This document shows, one piece after another, positions 45,063 through 54,504 of a stretch of DNA of 64,000 nucleotides. Numbering within the stretch: the stretch's first letter is position 1; each line of letters opens with the position of its first letter. The DNA comes from Ktedonobacteria bacterium (GTDB lineage: Bacteria; Chloroflexota; Ktedonobacteria; Ktedonobacterales; JACDGC01). Both the position numbers and the translations under genes were made by a program. Location of the stretch: assembly GCA_027459785.1 (NCBI GenBank), contig DAIDGU010000084.1:1-64000 (forward strand). Direction: 5' to 3'. The notes beneath the pieces were generated by a model, which worked only from the letters and a program-made list of their open reading frames with translations, made no database searches and was not told the origin of the DNA.

Positions 45063-46826
45063 CTACGGCGTCCCCGTCGGTGTAGGCGATCCCGTCGCCG
45101 TGGGGGTGGCCGTTGGCGCGCTGGGTGTCGCGGTGGCGCTGGGTGTCGCGGTGGTGCTGGGCGTCGCGGTGGTGCTGGGCGTCGCGGTGGGGTTCGGCGC
45201 TGCCGTCGCCGCCGGCTCACTAATGTGCAGCGTCACATAGGTCTGTGGATCGACGAGGGTGCCTTTTACAGGATCAGTAAAACTCACCTCACCTGTCGGC
45301 AATGTCGAAGTATAATCGAAAACGACTGAGCCGTTACAAATAAGATTCGCCTGTGTGATTTGCTGGCACGCGGCAGCTTGCCCCGCACCCGTTACATCCG
45401 GCACCGCCACCTTGCCAGGGTTTGCGCCCAGGCTCACCTCCACTTGCACCACGCTCTGCGAGGGGAGGGTCACGGTAATGCCGGCACCTGGATCCTGGTG
45501 GATGACCGTATTCACCGGCTGTGAGCTGACGACGCCCGTTTTGTTCAGCGTCAGACCCACTGCGGCGGCATCATGCTGCGCCTGGGTATAGGTTTCGCCG
45601 ACTAGTGGCGGCACCGTCGCCGTTCGCGCTGAAGCCGTCGTTTTGTTCGCGCCCAGGCCGCCGATGTGGAGGTTGAACGCCAAGAAGCAGGCGATCGCCA
45701 GGAGCAGCAGGACGGAGGCGGCGATGATGGCGGTGGTGATGCCAACCGCCGGTGAAGGCTTGTCGTCTTCTGGGCCATCGGGCGGCATGACGCCGGGCCG
45801 CGCCAGCGTGCCGGCAGCCACATCCGCGCGGGTAGGATTCTGGTTGAACGCGCCGGGCAGGTAATCGCCGCCATCATCGAAAAAGGGTTGTCCCTGGCGC
45901 GGCCCGCTGTTGCGGGGCATGGGACCGGAGCCGATGCGGGCGCTGCCCATCGGCTGGTTCGAGAACGCCGCGTCCATCCGCCCCGACGACGTGCGCGGGC
46001 GGTCGAAGGTTTCCAGCGCGTAGGCCAGCGCGTCGCCATCTTTATAGCGATCACGCGGATCTTTTTCCAGGCAGCGCATGATGATGCGTTCCAGCGCGGG
46101 CGGGATGTTCGGGTTGAAGCGGCTGGGCCGCGCGGGCGGCTCTTGGATGTGGCGCACGGCGATGGCCACGGGCGTGTCGCCGTCGAAGGGCGGATGGCCG
46201 ACGAGCATCTCATACATCACCACGCCCAGCGAATACACATCCGCCGCCGGCGTGACGATCTCGCCCTGCGCCTGTTCCGGCGCGTAATATTGCACGGTGC
46301 CGAGCGTCATGCCCGTCGTCGTCAGCCGCTCGTTATCCACATCGCGGTAAAATGTGGCGATACCGAAGTCGGTCAGCTTCACCAATGCCTGGTCATTTAC
46401 GAGGATGTTCTGCGGCTTCACGTCGCGGTGGACGATGCCGCGCTGGTGCGCCGCGCCCAGCGCCAGCGCCACGTCATGCGCGATCACCACCGCCCGGCGC
46501 AGATCCAGGATGCCGTTCGTCTTCAGGTAACGGCGCAGATCGGTCCCCTCGATCAGTTCCATCACGATGTAATATTCATCGTTATTGCGACCATAATCGA
46601 AGACCTGGACGATATTGGGGTGCGACAGCGCCGAGACGGCCCGCGCCTCGCGCTGGAAGCGCAGCACGAATTTAGGGTCGCTCGAATACATCTCGCGCAG
46701 GATCTTGATGGCGACCATCCGCTCCATCCGCGTGTCATGGGCGCGAAAGATCGTGGCCATGCCACCGCGCCCGATGGGATCGAGCATCTCATAGCGGTCG
46801 CCGAGCAGTTGCCGTTGCTGTTCCAT
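45063..46826 (-). CDS. Serine/threonine protein kinase with PASTA domains (PknB-like)
   Basis: A 587-residue kinase. Gly loop IGRGGMATIFRA, ATP lysine Lys41 (MVAIKIL), catalytic HRDVKPQN with Asp135, DFG at 153, and the activation loop GTVQYYAPEQ. A disordered stretch leads to one transmembrane helix near 380-402, then two PASTA-like repeats outside (PPLVGETYTQAQHDAAAVGL and VPDVTGAGQAAACQQIT) and a TATPS-repeat tail. PASTA domains bind peptidoglycan fragments, so this kinase likely couples wall growth to phosphorylation. GAGGG precedes the ATG at 46826. The tail is encoded by an 18-bp tandem repeat. Confidence 0.92.
   Translation of the reverse strand: MEQQRQLLGDRYEMLDPIGRGGMATIFRAHDTRMERMVAIKILREMYSSDPKFVLRFQREARAVSALSHPNIVQVFDYGRNNDEYYIVMELIEGTDLRRYLKTNGILDLRRAVVIAHDVALALGAAHQRGIVHRDVKPQNILVNDQALVKLTDFGIATFYRDVDNERLTTTGMTLGTVQYYAPEQAQGEIVTPAADVYSLGVVMYEMLVGHPPFDGDTPVAIAVRHIQEPPARPSRFNPNIPPALERIIMRCLEKDPRDRYKDGDALAYALETFDRPRTSSGRMDAAFSNQPMGSARIGSGPMPRNSGPRQGQPFFDDGGDYLPGAFNQNPTRADVAAGTLARPGVMPPDGPEDDKPSPAVGITTAIIAASVLLLLAIACFLAFNLHIGGLGANKTTASARTATVPPLVGETYTQAQHDAAAVGLTLNKTGVVSSQPVNTVIHQDPGAGITVTLPSQSVVQVEVSLGANPGKVAVPDVTGAGQAAACQQITQANLICNGSVVFDYTSTLPTGEVSFTDPVKGTLVDPQTYVTLHISEPAATAAPNPTATPSTTATPSTTATPSATATPSAPTATPTATGSPTPTGTP
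45118..45189. repeat. Tandem 18-bp repeat in the PASTA-kinase tail
   Basis: Four copies of an 18-base unit (gcgctgggtgtcgcggtg and near-variants gtgctgggcgtcgcggtg) in direct order. Read on the minus strand they encode repeats of TATPST. Copy number could vary between strains. Confidence 0.8.
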
Positions 46827-47149
46827 GTTATCCCTCAAAAGAAGCGGGGCGCACCCGACCAGGCGCGACGCCAGCAGCCCCTTTCATTTATGCCACGAGT
46901 GTCAAACGACGCGATCAAACGACGTGCGAGCAGGCACGATCCAGCGGTTCAATTGGTAGGACGTATGCCATCTGCGCAAAGTTTCAGACACATCTGCCGC
47001 CCCCGATGATACCGCTTTTCGTTCCATATTGCAAGTGTTACCAGGGCAAGGTAGCCCAATTGGTATACTTGAGCTAAAATACTGCGTAACCCATCGCCCG
47101 CAATGGATAGAGCCAGCGCGCGGCGCTCACAGAACCGGCATGGGAGGCC
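46827..47149. other. Gene-free interval of 323 bases upstream of the PASTA kinase
   Basis: It probably carries the kinase promoter (minus strand). Two CAATTGGTA boxes at about 46954 and 47059 look superficially like tRNA D-loops but do not fold as tRNAs. The region is otherwise featureless. Confidence 0.4.
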
Positions 47150-48613
47150 TCACCTGGCTGCCGGCAGATCCACCGGCTCCGCCGGATGGGGCGCCGGCGG
47201 CGCGATGAGCCAGGCCAGGGCGCGGCGGCGCGGCGGCTTCGGCGGCAGGTGCGTGGCTGGCGTGGTCGGGTCGGGCAGGGCGCGGTCCACCGCGTCCATC
47301 AGCGCGTTCACACTCTGGGCCACGCCTTCCACCATCAGATAGCCGGAAGGCTTCACGGCGTCGCCGACGAGATACAGCCCGCGCACGCTGGTCTGCGGGA
47401 TCGCATCCGCGCCCTGCACGGCGCGGTTGACGGGCCAGGCATCGTGATATTGGCTCATCGTCAGCACGCGCCACGCGCCGAACTCCGGTGGACCCAGCAA
47501 ATAGGTGAGGTCCGCCAGTGCCTGTGCGCGCGCTGCCGCGATGCTCTCGCGCTCCGGTCGCCAGAGTTGGTGGGTAATGAGCAGATGTTCGCCCGGCGGG
47601 GCCAGCCGCCGGTCGCTGTTGCTCGGCTGCACCACCCCCGCGATGCGCGCCGTGTCCAGGCAATACATGATGCCCTGGTGGTCGATAAATGGCTGCTTCG
47701 TCAGCACATGCACCTTCAGCCCGGTTGCCGCGCCACCACCTCCCGCGTGGGGCGGCCATGCCTGTCCGCCGCGTTGGTCGTGGGGCGGACATTCCTGTCC
47801 GCCGAGGGCCAGCAGGGCATCCGTGGCGATGGGGCCGATGTTGCTGATAACGAGCGGGGCGCGCAAGGTGAGCGGAGTGCCGGTAGCGCGGTCGCGGGCG
47901 ATGATACCCGTGGCGGCCCCATTGGTGGTCAGGATGTGGGGAACGTCGTGGTTCAGCAAGATCGTGCCGCCGGCGGCGCGGATGCGCCGTTCCAGCGCGC
48001 CGGCCACCGCCGCGCAGCCGCCGTCCACAATGCCGGGCGGCCCGTAACGGAACATGTTTTTCATCGTCGCGCAGACTTCGGGGTACGTTACCTGATCCAG
48101 ATCGATGCTGAGGGCGAAGTGACTCATGCGCGCGAAAAAGAGTACCAGGTCGGGCGCGGTGGCGCTGGTGACGCCCTGCTGGGCCAGCCACGCGCGGAAG
48201 GTGAGGTCGCGCTCGGCAGGTCGTGGATTGCGCAGGAACATCTGCGCGCCCAATGCCAGGAAGCGCGCGTATTGGTGCCGCCCCAGCACCTGCGCCAGCG
48301 CCAACACGGATCGCGCGCGGAGCTGTTGCCCGCGAATGTGGAACGAGCCGAAGACCTCGGCGTCATGCACGTGATGTGGCACGCGCAGGTCGCGCAGCAT
48401 CCCCGCCAGCACGCCATTGGAGCCGAAAGGCAGCATATGCACCGCGCCGGTACTCACCTGCGCGCCCTGAAACGGCTTGGCCGTAAAGCGCCCGCCCACA
48501 TGCGTCAGCCGTTCCACCACGGCCACGCGCCGCCCGCGCCCCAAGAATTGCGCCGCGCTCAGCAGGCCACCTAGCCCCGCGCCGATGACGACAACATCGT
48601 AATGCTGCTCCAT
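47150..48613 (-). CDS. FAD-dependent oxidoreductase, phytoene desaturase (CrtI)-like, with repeat insertion
   Basis: A 487-residue flavoprotein. Rossmann FAD motif VVVIGAGLGGLLSAAQFL, then VERLTHVGGRFTAKPFQG, and at the C-terminus GLYLVGDAVKPSGYLMVEGV, the CrtI/amine-oxidase signature. These enzymes desaturate carotenoids or related polyenes, or act as prenylated-lipid dehydrogenases. Between residues 272 and 295 an extra segment [20 protein letters not shown] is encoded by two family A repeat units at 47751-47803, in frame. The exact reaction is unknown; no other carotenoid gene is in the window, though dxs supplies isoprenoid precursor. Confidence 0.85.
   Translation of the reverse strand: MEQHYDVVVIGAGLGGLLSAAQFLGRGRRVAVVERLTHVGGRFTAKPFQGAQVSTGAVHMLPFGSNGVLAGMLRDLRVPHHVHDAEVFGSFHIRGQQLRARSVLALAQVLGRHQYARFLALGAQMFLRNPRPAERDLTFRAWLAQQGVTSATAPDLVLFFARMSHFALSIDLDQVTYPEVCATMKNMFRYGPPGIVDGGCAAVAGALERRIRAAGGTILLNHDVPHILTTNGAATGIIARDRATGTPLTLRAPLVISNIGPIATDALLALGGQECPPHDQRGGQAWPPHAGGGGAATGLKVHVLTKQPFIDHQGIMYCLDTARIAGVVQPSNSDRRLAPPGEHLLITHQLWRPERESIAAARAQALADLTYLLGPPEFGAWRVLTMSQYHDAWPVNRAVQGADAIPQTSVRGLYLVGDAVKPSGYLMVEGVAQSVNALMDAVDRALPDPTTPATHLPPKPPRRRALAWLIAPPAPHPAEPVDLPAAR
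47751..47803. repeat. Repeat family A, two units inside the CrtI-like gene
   Basis: Units GGCGGCCATGCCTGTCCGCC (47751-47770) and GGCGGACATTCCTGTCCGCC (47784-47803) with a GCGTTGGTCGTGG spacer, same as at 23324. They are translated. Confidence 0.9.
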
Positions 48614-48619
48614 GTGATC

Positions 48620-48865
48620 CTAGCTCGCTTCCAGCAGGCGGATGAAGCCGGCCTGGGTGAAATGATGATCGGTTGTGAGTGCTTCGGTCAGTCCCAGGCG
48701 TTGCATCAGCACAAAACTGCTCATGTAATTTGTCGTTAAAAGTGTTCGATTTTGAACAACTATCTGCCTGTATACAGATACCATCGTTCGATGATTGGAG
48801 TCCTTTCGATCTAGGTAGCATGCCCATCCGGATGTGTCTACGAAAATGCTACTTTTCGTCGCCAT
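48620..48865 (-). pseudogene. PIN-domain (VapC-like) toxin with internal deletion
   Basis: Only 81 residues, against about 135 for an intact PIN toxin. The start is normal (IFVDTSGWACYLD, with the first catalytic Asp), and so is the end (VLMQRLGLTEALTTDHHFTQ, AGFIRLL). After LLTTNYMSS the sequence jumps directly to FVLMQRLG; the middle with two further acidic residues (about 50-60 residues) is absent, in frame. The product is probably inactive. Its start overlaps the antitoxin gene by 17 bases. Confidence 0.7.
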
Positions 48866-49145
48866 GTTTCTTTTCCACCCCCGCGAAATAAGCATCATGG
48901 CGCTCAATCCAACCAGGATCATCACTGGCAAAAATCCCCACAAATGGGGCGAGGGGGTCGGTATAGGGATCATACCCCTCAACATACACATCATCCACAT
49001 AGGTAGACGATGGTGTATCTTGTGTTTCCGAGACAATCTGCGTCGCGGCTTCGCGCAGCAGCCCTTCCGCCGACTGGCCGCGCTGGGCAGCGATGGCAAC
49101 CAGGCGCGTGTAGAGATCTTCAGGTAATGTAACTCGTATATCCAT
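48849..49145 (-). CDS. VapB-type antitoxin-like protein
   Basis: A 98-residue acidic protein. The N-terminus DIRVTLPEDLYTRLVAIAAQ and RGQSAEGLLREAATQIV fit a ribbon-helix-helix DNA-binding antitoxin; the C-terminal half is disordered and acidic, suited to wrapping the toxin. It overlaps the truncated PIN gene. Upstream, 49146-49324 holds the divergent promoters. Confidence 0.65.
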   Translation of the reverse strand: MDIRVTLPEDLYTRLVAIAAQRGQSAEGLLREAATQIVSETQDTPSSTYVDDVYVEGYDPYTDPLAPFVGIFASDDPGWIERHDAYFAGVEKKHGDEK

Positions 49146-49324
49146 CGTGATGCACTCCTTTCGCTGGCATACCTACTTTCTTCATACTATAGCACACGGG
49201 GATCGGCTCATGCGGTGATCCTGGCATCGTTTGTGGTATGCCAGGCGGTCAGGTGGGCATGTTGCTTGCCGCCGCATTGGCATGCTAGCGCGTCTTTGTT
49301 TGCGCCAAAAGGAGTTGTGTTCAC

Positions 49325-49693
49325 ATGGCTGGTTCATCGCACAAGCACCCTGGGTTGGGGCATTGGCTGCTGCACATTCGCAAGACGTTCCGCTTGATCG
49401 GCGCGCTATTGCGCGATCCACAGGTGGCGTTTATCCGCAAGTTCTTGTTTGTGGCGACCATGCTCATCTTCTGTGGCCTGCTGATCATCCCCGATTCGTT
49501 TATCGTCGCCGCGCTCGGCCTCGCGCTGCCGATCATCAGCCCGGTCGTCGGCGTGCCAGCGGGGCTGATCGACATCGCGGCGGTGGCCTTCGTCTCCTAC
49601 GGCCTGTTGCGCTTCTTCCCGCGCGCTGCCGTCGAAGAACACGCCGTCGCCCTCTATGGTCCCGCGCCCGACATCAGCCCCCACACCCGCTAG
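49325..49693 (+). CDS. Small membrane protein, DUF1232-like
   Basis: A 122-residue protein with two hydrophobic segments (FLFVATMLIFCGLLIIPDSF and IDIAAVAFVSYGLLRFF) preceded by RDPQVAFIRK. This order, RDP-x-V followed by a helix ending in P-D-x-I/F, is like the DUF1232/YkvA membrane family. Function unknown. AAAGGAG precedes ATG at 49325. Confidence 0.5.
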   Translation: MAGSSHKHPGLGHWLLHIRKTFRLIGALLRDPQVAFIRKFLFVATMLIFCGLLIIPDSFIVAALGLALPIISPVVGVPAGLIDIAAVAFVSYGLLRFFPRAAVEEHAVALYGPAPDISPHTR

Positions 49694-49699
49694 CGGCGC

Positions 49700-49936
49700 G
49701 GCCCCACCCCCGGCCCCTCCCCATCTTTGATGGAGAGGGGAGAGCAGACATTGTACGGTAAGCGCGTTGATTGTGGGTGATCGCCTTGAATGCGGTGAGC
49801 GCGTTCGCCGCTTCTCACCCCCTCGAACTCGCCGCTCACGATCGCCGCTTGTTTCCCCCTTGAACTCGCCGCTCACGATCGCGGTCTGATCTCCCCCTCT
49901 CCATCGCCGATGGGGAGGGGGCCGGGGGGTGGGGCC
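49700..49936. repeat. Repeat cluster: two family B copies flanking a 37-bp direct repeat
   Basis: Family B units in opposite orientation at 49700-49740 and 49891-49936 flank two direct copies of tyGAACTCGCCGCTCACGATC (49823 and 49860, period 37). No gene lies here. Confidence 0.75.
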
Positions 49937-49939
49937 GCT

Positions 49940-52900
49940 TTACGGCAGCAACGGCAGCGTCACGATGAAGGTTGTCCCTGTGCTTTCCTCAGAGCGCACA
50001 TCGATGGTGCCATCGTGGGCTGTTACCAGTTCTTTCGTGATGAATAAGCCCAGCCCCAGGCCGTTGCGCTGCGCATCGCTGCTCTGAGCGACGCGATAGA
50101 AGCGCGTGAAGAGATGGGGCAATTGGCTGGCGGCGATGCCGGCACCGTAGTCCTGAACTTCGATCACCGCTTTGTCTACCACGCGCCGCAGACGCACGTC
50201 GAGGCGCTGGCTCTGGGGCGCGTACTTCACAGCGTTGGTCAGCAGATTGAAGATGATCTGTTCGAGCCGCACGAGGTCGCCACGCACGCGCAACGCTTCT
50301 TCCGGTGCCGATACGGTGATCTGGCGATCCGGCACGGTGAGTTGCACCGCCTCCACCGCTTGAGAGATGACCTGTTGCAACACGCAGGGGGAGTGTTGCA
50401 ATTGCAGATTGCCCGTTTGCAGGCGAGCGACATCCATCAAATCACCCACCAGAATGTTCAGGTGCTGTACCTGCCGCAAGGCCACTTCGAGCTGGGGGCG
50501 CACATCGGCGCGTTGGGGGGCATCCTTGATCTTTTTCTGCGCTAATTGCAGCGCCATCTGCGCCGAGGTGAGGGGCGTGCGCAATTCATGGCTGGCGCGT
50601 GCCAGGAATTCATCTTGCAAGCGGCGCAAGCTGCGGTCGGTGATATCGCGGATCACCACCACGCCGCCTTGCGCCACACCGTTCATGATGATCGGCTGGC
50701 CGTTCGCCTCGAACCAGCGCCGCCCCCCGTCGGCGGCGAGCAAGGTGTAGACGGTGGTGAAGGTCTCGCCGCGTGCCGCACGCTGGCGCGGTTGCGCATC
50801 ATGAGCTAGCGACCGCCCCTGTTCATCTGTGAAGGGCGTCGCGGTCTGCGTATCGCCGAAAAGCTGGATATAAGCCGCGTTGCTCAGCACGTGCTGACCG
50901 GCGGCGTTCACCACCAGCACCGCGTCGCCCATGCTCACCAGAATCGCCTCCAGCCGGGTGCGCTCGGCTTCGGCCGCGCGCCGCTGCTCCTCGCGCTCGC
51001 GGACCATGTCTTGCAACTCGGTGCTTCGCGCTTCCAGGTCATCGTTGGTCGCGTTCAGTTCTTCGACGGTCGCCTGTAGCTCTTCGTTCAGCGTTTCCAG
51101 TTCCTCGTTGGTCGCCTGCAACTCTTCGTTGAGGGTTTCCACCTCCTCAGCGGCGGCTTGCACCTCTTCCGTGTTGACCAGATATTCCTCATTGGCCCGA
51201 TGCAATTCCAGGTTCGTCGCCGTGATTTCATGATTCGCCTCGCGCAGTTCGCGGTTGACGGCCATCAACCGCTGCACCTGGGTCGTCAGGCGCTCGATTT
51301 CCTCGTTCTGCTGTTGCACCGTCGCGGTGGTCTGGGACGCCATGATCGCCGTTTGGGGCGTGTCGGCCAGCAACGCGGCGGCGCGTTCCTGTTGCGCTTG
51401 CACTTGCGCGGTGATATCCGAGATCAACAACAGCACGCTGGCGATCACGCTGTCTTCGCTTTCGAATTGATGGGGAAAGCCCATCACTTGCAGATGGCGC
51501 ATCGCCCCGGTCTCGGTTTCGATGGTCAAAACGCTGTTGGCGGGAGGCAATGCATCGTTGTTCATCGCGGCATCGATGATGGCGCGGAGGGGTTTGGACG
51601 GCACCTGCTCAGCGAGGTGCAACAGATCTTCGCCCATAGCCGGACGGTGGATCTCTAACAACTGATGGGCCATGCTATTGATGCTCTGGATGTCATAGCG
51701 GCGATCAACGACGACCACCCCAATCGGCAGATTGAAGACGAAACTGCCGAGCTTTTCCATCGAGGTACGAGCGCGCGACACATCGCGGCTGGGGGCCAGC
51801 GGCATGGAGCCGACGGGCCGCACTGGCGGCGGGCGCAGGGGGGCCATATCTTTGAACTGCCGGATGGGCATCAGCAACCGCTCGCCTTGGCGGCGATAGA
51901 TTTTCAAGGTTGGATGACTGGCGGTGAAAAACTCCGTGAAAGGACTGGTCGTTTCTGCTTTGCCTAGCGCCAGGTAGCCCCCATTACGCAACGAATAGGC
52001 GAACAATTGCAACACCCGTTTTTGCAGTTCAACCGTGAAATAAATCAGGACATTGCGACACAAGATCAGATCGATGCGCGGAAAGGGCGCTCGCTGCCCC
52101 AGGTCGTGCTGCCCAAAGACAACGAGATTGCGAATGGATTTATGTACCTCGAAGTCGCTATCCACATGCTGAAAATAGCGGGCGACAAACGCTGGCTCAA
52201 GCCCCGCGACGGCAGCGGCAGAATAGATGCCGTGGCGGGCGAAGACGATCGCATCGTTATCGAGATCGGTGGCGAAGATGCGCACGGTGAATCGCTCCAA
52301 ATCCTCGCCCAGCAGTTCCGCGATGAGGATGGCGAGCGAATACGCCTCCTCGCCGGTGGCACAGCCCGCCGACCACAGGCGCAACTCGTTGCCGTGCTGG
52401 CGCGCGTGCGCGATCAACTCCGGCAGGATCTGCTCGCGCAGGGCAGTGAACAGATCACGATCTCGAAAGAATTCCGTCACCTTGATCAAGAAGCTGCTGA
52501 TCAGCCGGTTATATTCTTCGGGATGATGTTGCACATAGCGCCGATAAGCGGCGAGCGTGGCAGTGCCGGTCGCCACCAGGCGCCGTTGCAGCCGGCGCTG
52601 AATCGTGGGCAACTTATAGGAGGTGAAGTCCATCCCACTGCGCTCATGCACCTGTTGGAGAAAGCTCTGCAAGCTCTTGACCTCGCTAGGCAGCGCCAGG
52701 TTCATCGAGCCGGTGAGCAAGTCGTTGAGCAACGTGCCGATTTCGTTGATGTGTACGATGAAATCGACCACCGTGGGGGCCAGCGCGCGGGGCATCGACG
52801 CATATTGCGCGGTAGCGGGATCCTGGATCACGACTATGCCGCCATTGCGCTTCACTTCCAGCGCGCCGGTCGCGCCGTCTGAGCCGGTGCCGGTGAGGAT

Positions 52901-53278
52901 GACCGCAATGAGGCCATCTCCATAAGCTTTGGCGGCGGAACTGAAAAGCAGGTTGATCGACGGCTTGGGCCGCCCTATGTGGTCGCTTGAGAGGATGAGA
53001 TGCCCGTCTGCGATCTCCACGTGTCGATCCGCCGGCACCACATAGATATGGCCGTTCTGCAAGGCTTCGTGATCAAAGATGGTCTGCACCGGCAACGGAC
53101 CGCGGCGCGCCAAAATCTCGCCCAGATGGCTGGGTCGCTGCGGATCGAGGTGCTGGGCGATGACGATGGGGGCGGGGAAATCCGAGGGGAGGCTGGCGAC
53201 GAGGGTCGAAAGCGCCTCAATGCCGCCCGCCGATGAACCGACGACGACCAATTGGGTGAGCATCTGATCATCTGGCAT
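49940..53278 (-). CDS. CheB-CheR-PAS hybrid histidine kinase
   Basis: A 1112-residue fusion without membrane segments. CheB methylesterase domain (VVGSSAGGIEALSTLVASLP near 12-31), CheR methyltransferase (MDFTSYKLPTIQRRLQRRL and the SAM loop LRLWSAGCATGEEAYSLAIL), a PAS domain, a long coiled coil with repeating ELNATNEELETLN-type heptads (about 670-760), a second PAS, then HisKA with His near 897 (ARASHELRTPLTSA) and HATPase (NLLTNAVKYAPQ, GLGLGLFITKELV). The fused methyl- and demethylation domains may adjust receptors such as that at 39849. No receiver domain is present. Confidence 0.9.
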   Translation of the reverse strand: MPDDQMLTQLVVVGSSAGGIEALSTLVASLPSDFPAPIVIAQHLDPQRPSHLGEILARRGPLPVQTIFDHEALQNGHIYVVPADRHVEIADGHLILSSDHIGRPKPSINLLFSSAAKAYGDGLIAVILTGTGSDGATGALEVKRNGGIVVIQDPATAQYASMPRALAPTVVDFIVHINEIGTLLNDLLTGSMNLALPSEVKSLQSFLQQVHERSGMDFTSYKLPTIQRRLQRRLVATGTATLAAYRRYVQHHPEEYNRLISSFLIKVTEFFRDRDLFTALREQILPELIAHARQHGNELRLWSAGCATGEEAYSLAILIAELLGEDLERFTVRIFATDLDNDAIVFARHGIYSAAAVAGLEPAFVARYFQHVDSDFEVHKSIRNLVVFGQHDLGQRAPFPRIDLILCRNVLIYFTVELQKRVLQLFAYSLRNGGYLALGKAETTSPFTEFFTASHPTLKIYRRQGERLLMPIRQFKDMAPLRPPPVRPVGSMPLAPSRDVSRARTSMEKLGSFVFNLPIGVVVVDRRYDIQSINSMAHQLLEIHRPAMGEDLLHLAEQVPSKPLRAIIDAAMNNDALPPANSVLTIETETGAMRHLQVMGFPHQFESEDSVIASVLLLISDITAQVQAQQERAAALLADTPQTAIMASQTTATVQQQNEEIERLTTQVQRLMAVNRELREANHEITATNLELHRANEEYLVNTEEVQAAAEEVETLNEELQATNEELETLNEELQATVEELNATNDDLEARSTELQDMVREREEQRRAAEAERTRLEAILVSMGDAVLVVNAAGQHVLSNAAYIQLFGDTQTATPFTDEQGRSLAHDAQPRQRAARGETFTTVYTLLAADGGRRWFEANGQPIIMNGVAQGGVVVIRDITDRSLRRLQDEFLARASHELRTPLTSAQMALQLAQKKIKDAPQRADVRPQLEVALRQVQHLNILVGDLMDVARLQTGNLQLQHSPCVLQQVISQAVEAVQLTVPDRQITVSAPEEALRVRGDLVRLEQIIFNLLTNAVKYAPQSQRLDVRLRRVVDKAVIEVQDYGAGIAASQLPHLFTRFYRVAQSSDAQRNGLGLGLFITKELVTAHDGTIDVRSEESTGTTFIVTLPLLP

Positions 53279-53525
53279 ACGATGTTCCTCTCTGCGTGTG
53301 CCACCACATCGCCGTCATCCACCATCTAACGGAAAAACCCGCTAGCTGCTCCATGCAGATCCATGTAACCTATCACCTGAATTATTCTCATGATGCTTCC
53401 TGTGGCTCGGTCATCTTGAAGCATTGTAACACACATGCCGAGAAGATAGCGCAAAGCCTATACCAATCAACACTGTCATCGTATGCACTAATACATCCAA
53501 CGGTATGACGCGCGTGAAACATGCA

Positions 53526-54014
53526 TCAAAACGTGCGGCCCAACGCTTGATCCCACGGCTGGGGCGCGGCGACTTGCAGAACGATCTCCTCGCGGTCGCG
53601 TATATAGAGGTAGAGGTGCGCGAAGAACTCTTCTTCAGGGAGGGGATAGGTGGGGTTGATGCAGAGGAAGCGATAGGGCCAGGGCGAAGTGACGCCCAGC
53701 GCGCAGATCACCTGAATGCGTCGGCCCACGCGCAGGCGATAGGTCAGGCCGGGGATGATCCGCGAGGGGACTTCCAGGTAGCCCTGGCGCTGGAGCCGCG
53801 CCCACAGCTCGTCGCCCAGCGTGGTGCGCGCCACCTCGCGGGCGCGCGCGTGCGCCTCGGCATAATCGGCCTCCGAGAAGCCATAGCCGGCGCTGCGCTT
53901 CGGCAGGTGGTCCCAGCGGCGTAACCACGGGCGTTCGATGTCGGCGGTGATCGGCTCCACGTTGGGCAGGCCGAAGAACCGCCGCACCCTGGCGATAAAA
54001 CTAGCCACCGGCAA
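53526..54014 (-). CDS. Conserved-looking hypothetical protein
   Basis: A 162-residue soluble protein I do not recognise. It has a W/P-rich N-terminus (PWLRRWDHLPK), a helix rich in Ala/Arg, and a beta-strand region (GLTYRLRVGRRIQVICALG, VTSPWPYRFLCINPTYPLPE). It starts inside the preceding small gene (14-base overlap), so both are translated from one message. Confidence 0.55.
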   Translation of the reverse strand: MPVASFIARVRRFFGLPNVEPITADIERPWLRRWDHLPKRSAGYGFSEADYAEAHARAREVARTTLGDELWARLQRQGYLEVPSRIIPGLTYRLRVGRRIQVICALGVTSPWPYRFLCINPTYPLPEEEFFAHLYLYIRDREEIVLQVAAPQPWDQALGRTF

Positions 54015-54234
54015 TCGGGGCGATGATCTGATACTCCTCGACCTTGGGATCGAACGGTGCCACGTCCATCACGTGCTGGCCATCCACTTTTTTGGAGATC
54101 AGGCAGCCGTTATCGCGTGCCTCACGCAAGATGCGCTCGGCCTCCGCGACCTGGGCGCGGGCTTCCTCGGTGTCGGTGTCGGTCCACTCGACGACCTGAT
54201 GACCGCGCCGGTTGGCGACGATGATGCGTCCCAT
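54001..54234 (-). CDS. Small hypothetical protein
   Basis: A 77-residue protein (IIVANRRGHQVVEWTDTDTE, then a charged helix and a beta end). AGGAGG lies ten bases before the ATG at 54234. First gene of a pair with the hypothetical gene at 53526. Function unknown; it is too short for a domain call. Confidence 0.55.
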   Translation of the reverse strand: MGRIIVANRRGHQVVEWTDTDTEEARAQVAEAERILREARDNGCLISKKVDGQHVMDVAPFDPKVEEYQIIAPIAGG

Positions 54235-54352
54235 GAAACGCCGTGCCTCCTGTCTGTGCCAGAAGCGAGGGGGGCGCGCGAACATACCCGATGCCCCGCG
54301 CCGTCGTTTCTCCTTTAACCATATCTCTCGCGGCCATCAGGCGTCAAGAGGC

Positions 54353-54504
54353 GGCCCCACCCCCCGGCCCCCTCCCCAGCGGAGATGGAGAGGGGGTGAC
54401 GAGACGGCGATCGGTTGAGCGTGGGGGCGGACATTCCTGTCCGCCGTGCGGTCGCCGGGGGCGATGCCCATCGCCGCCGGCACGCCGGGGGGTGAACCCC
54501 CCGG
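54353..54504. repeat. Nested repeats A and B plus a GC hairpin
   Basis: Family B (inverted) at 54353-54396, a family A unit GGCGGACATTCCTGTCCGCC at 54426-54445, and a perfect 9-bp hairpin CCGGGGGGT-GA-ACCCCCCGG at 54485-54504 that runs straight into repeat family D. Confidence 0.8.

Noticed and set aside
46930-47075. Two CAATTGGTA segments resembling tRNA D arms
   Set aside because: No matching acceptor or T-stem follows within 80 bases at either place, so they do not fold as tRNA.
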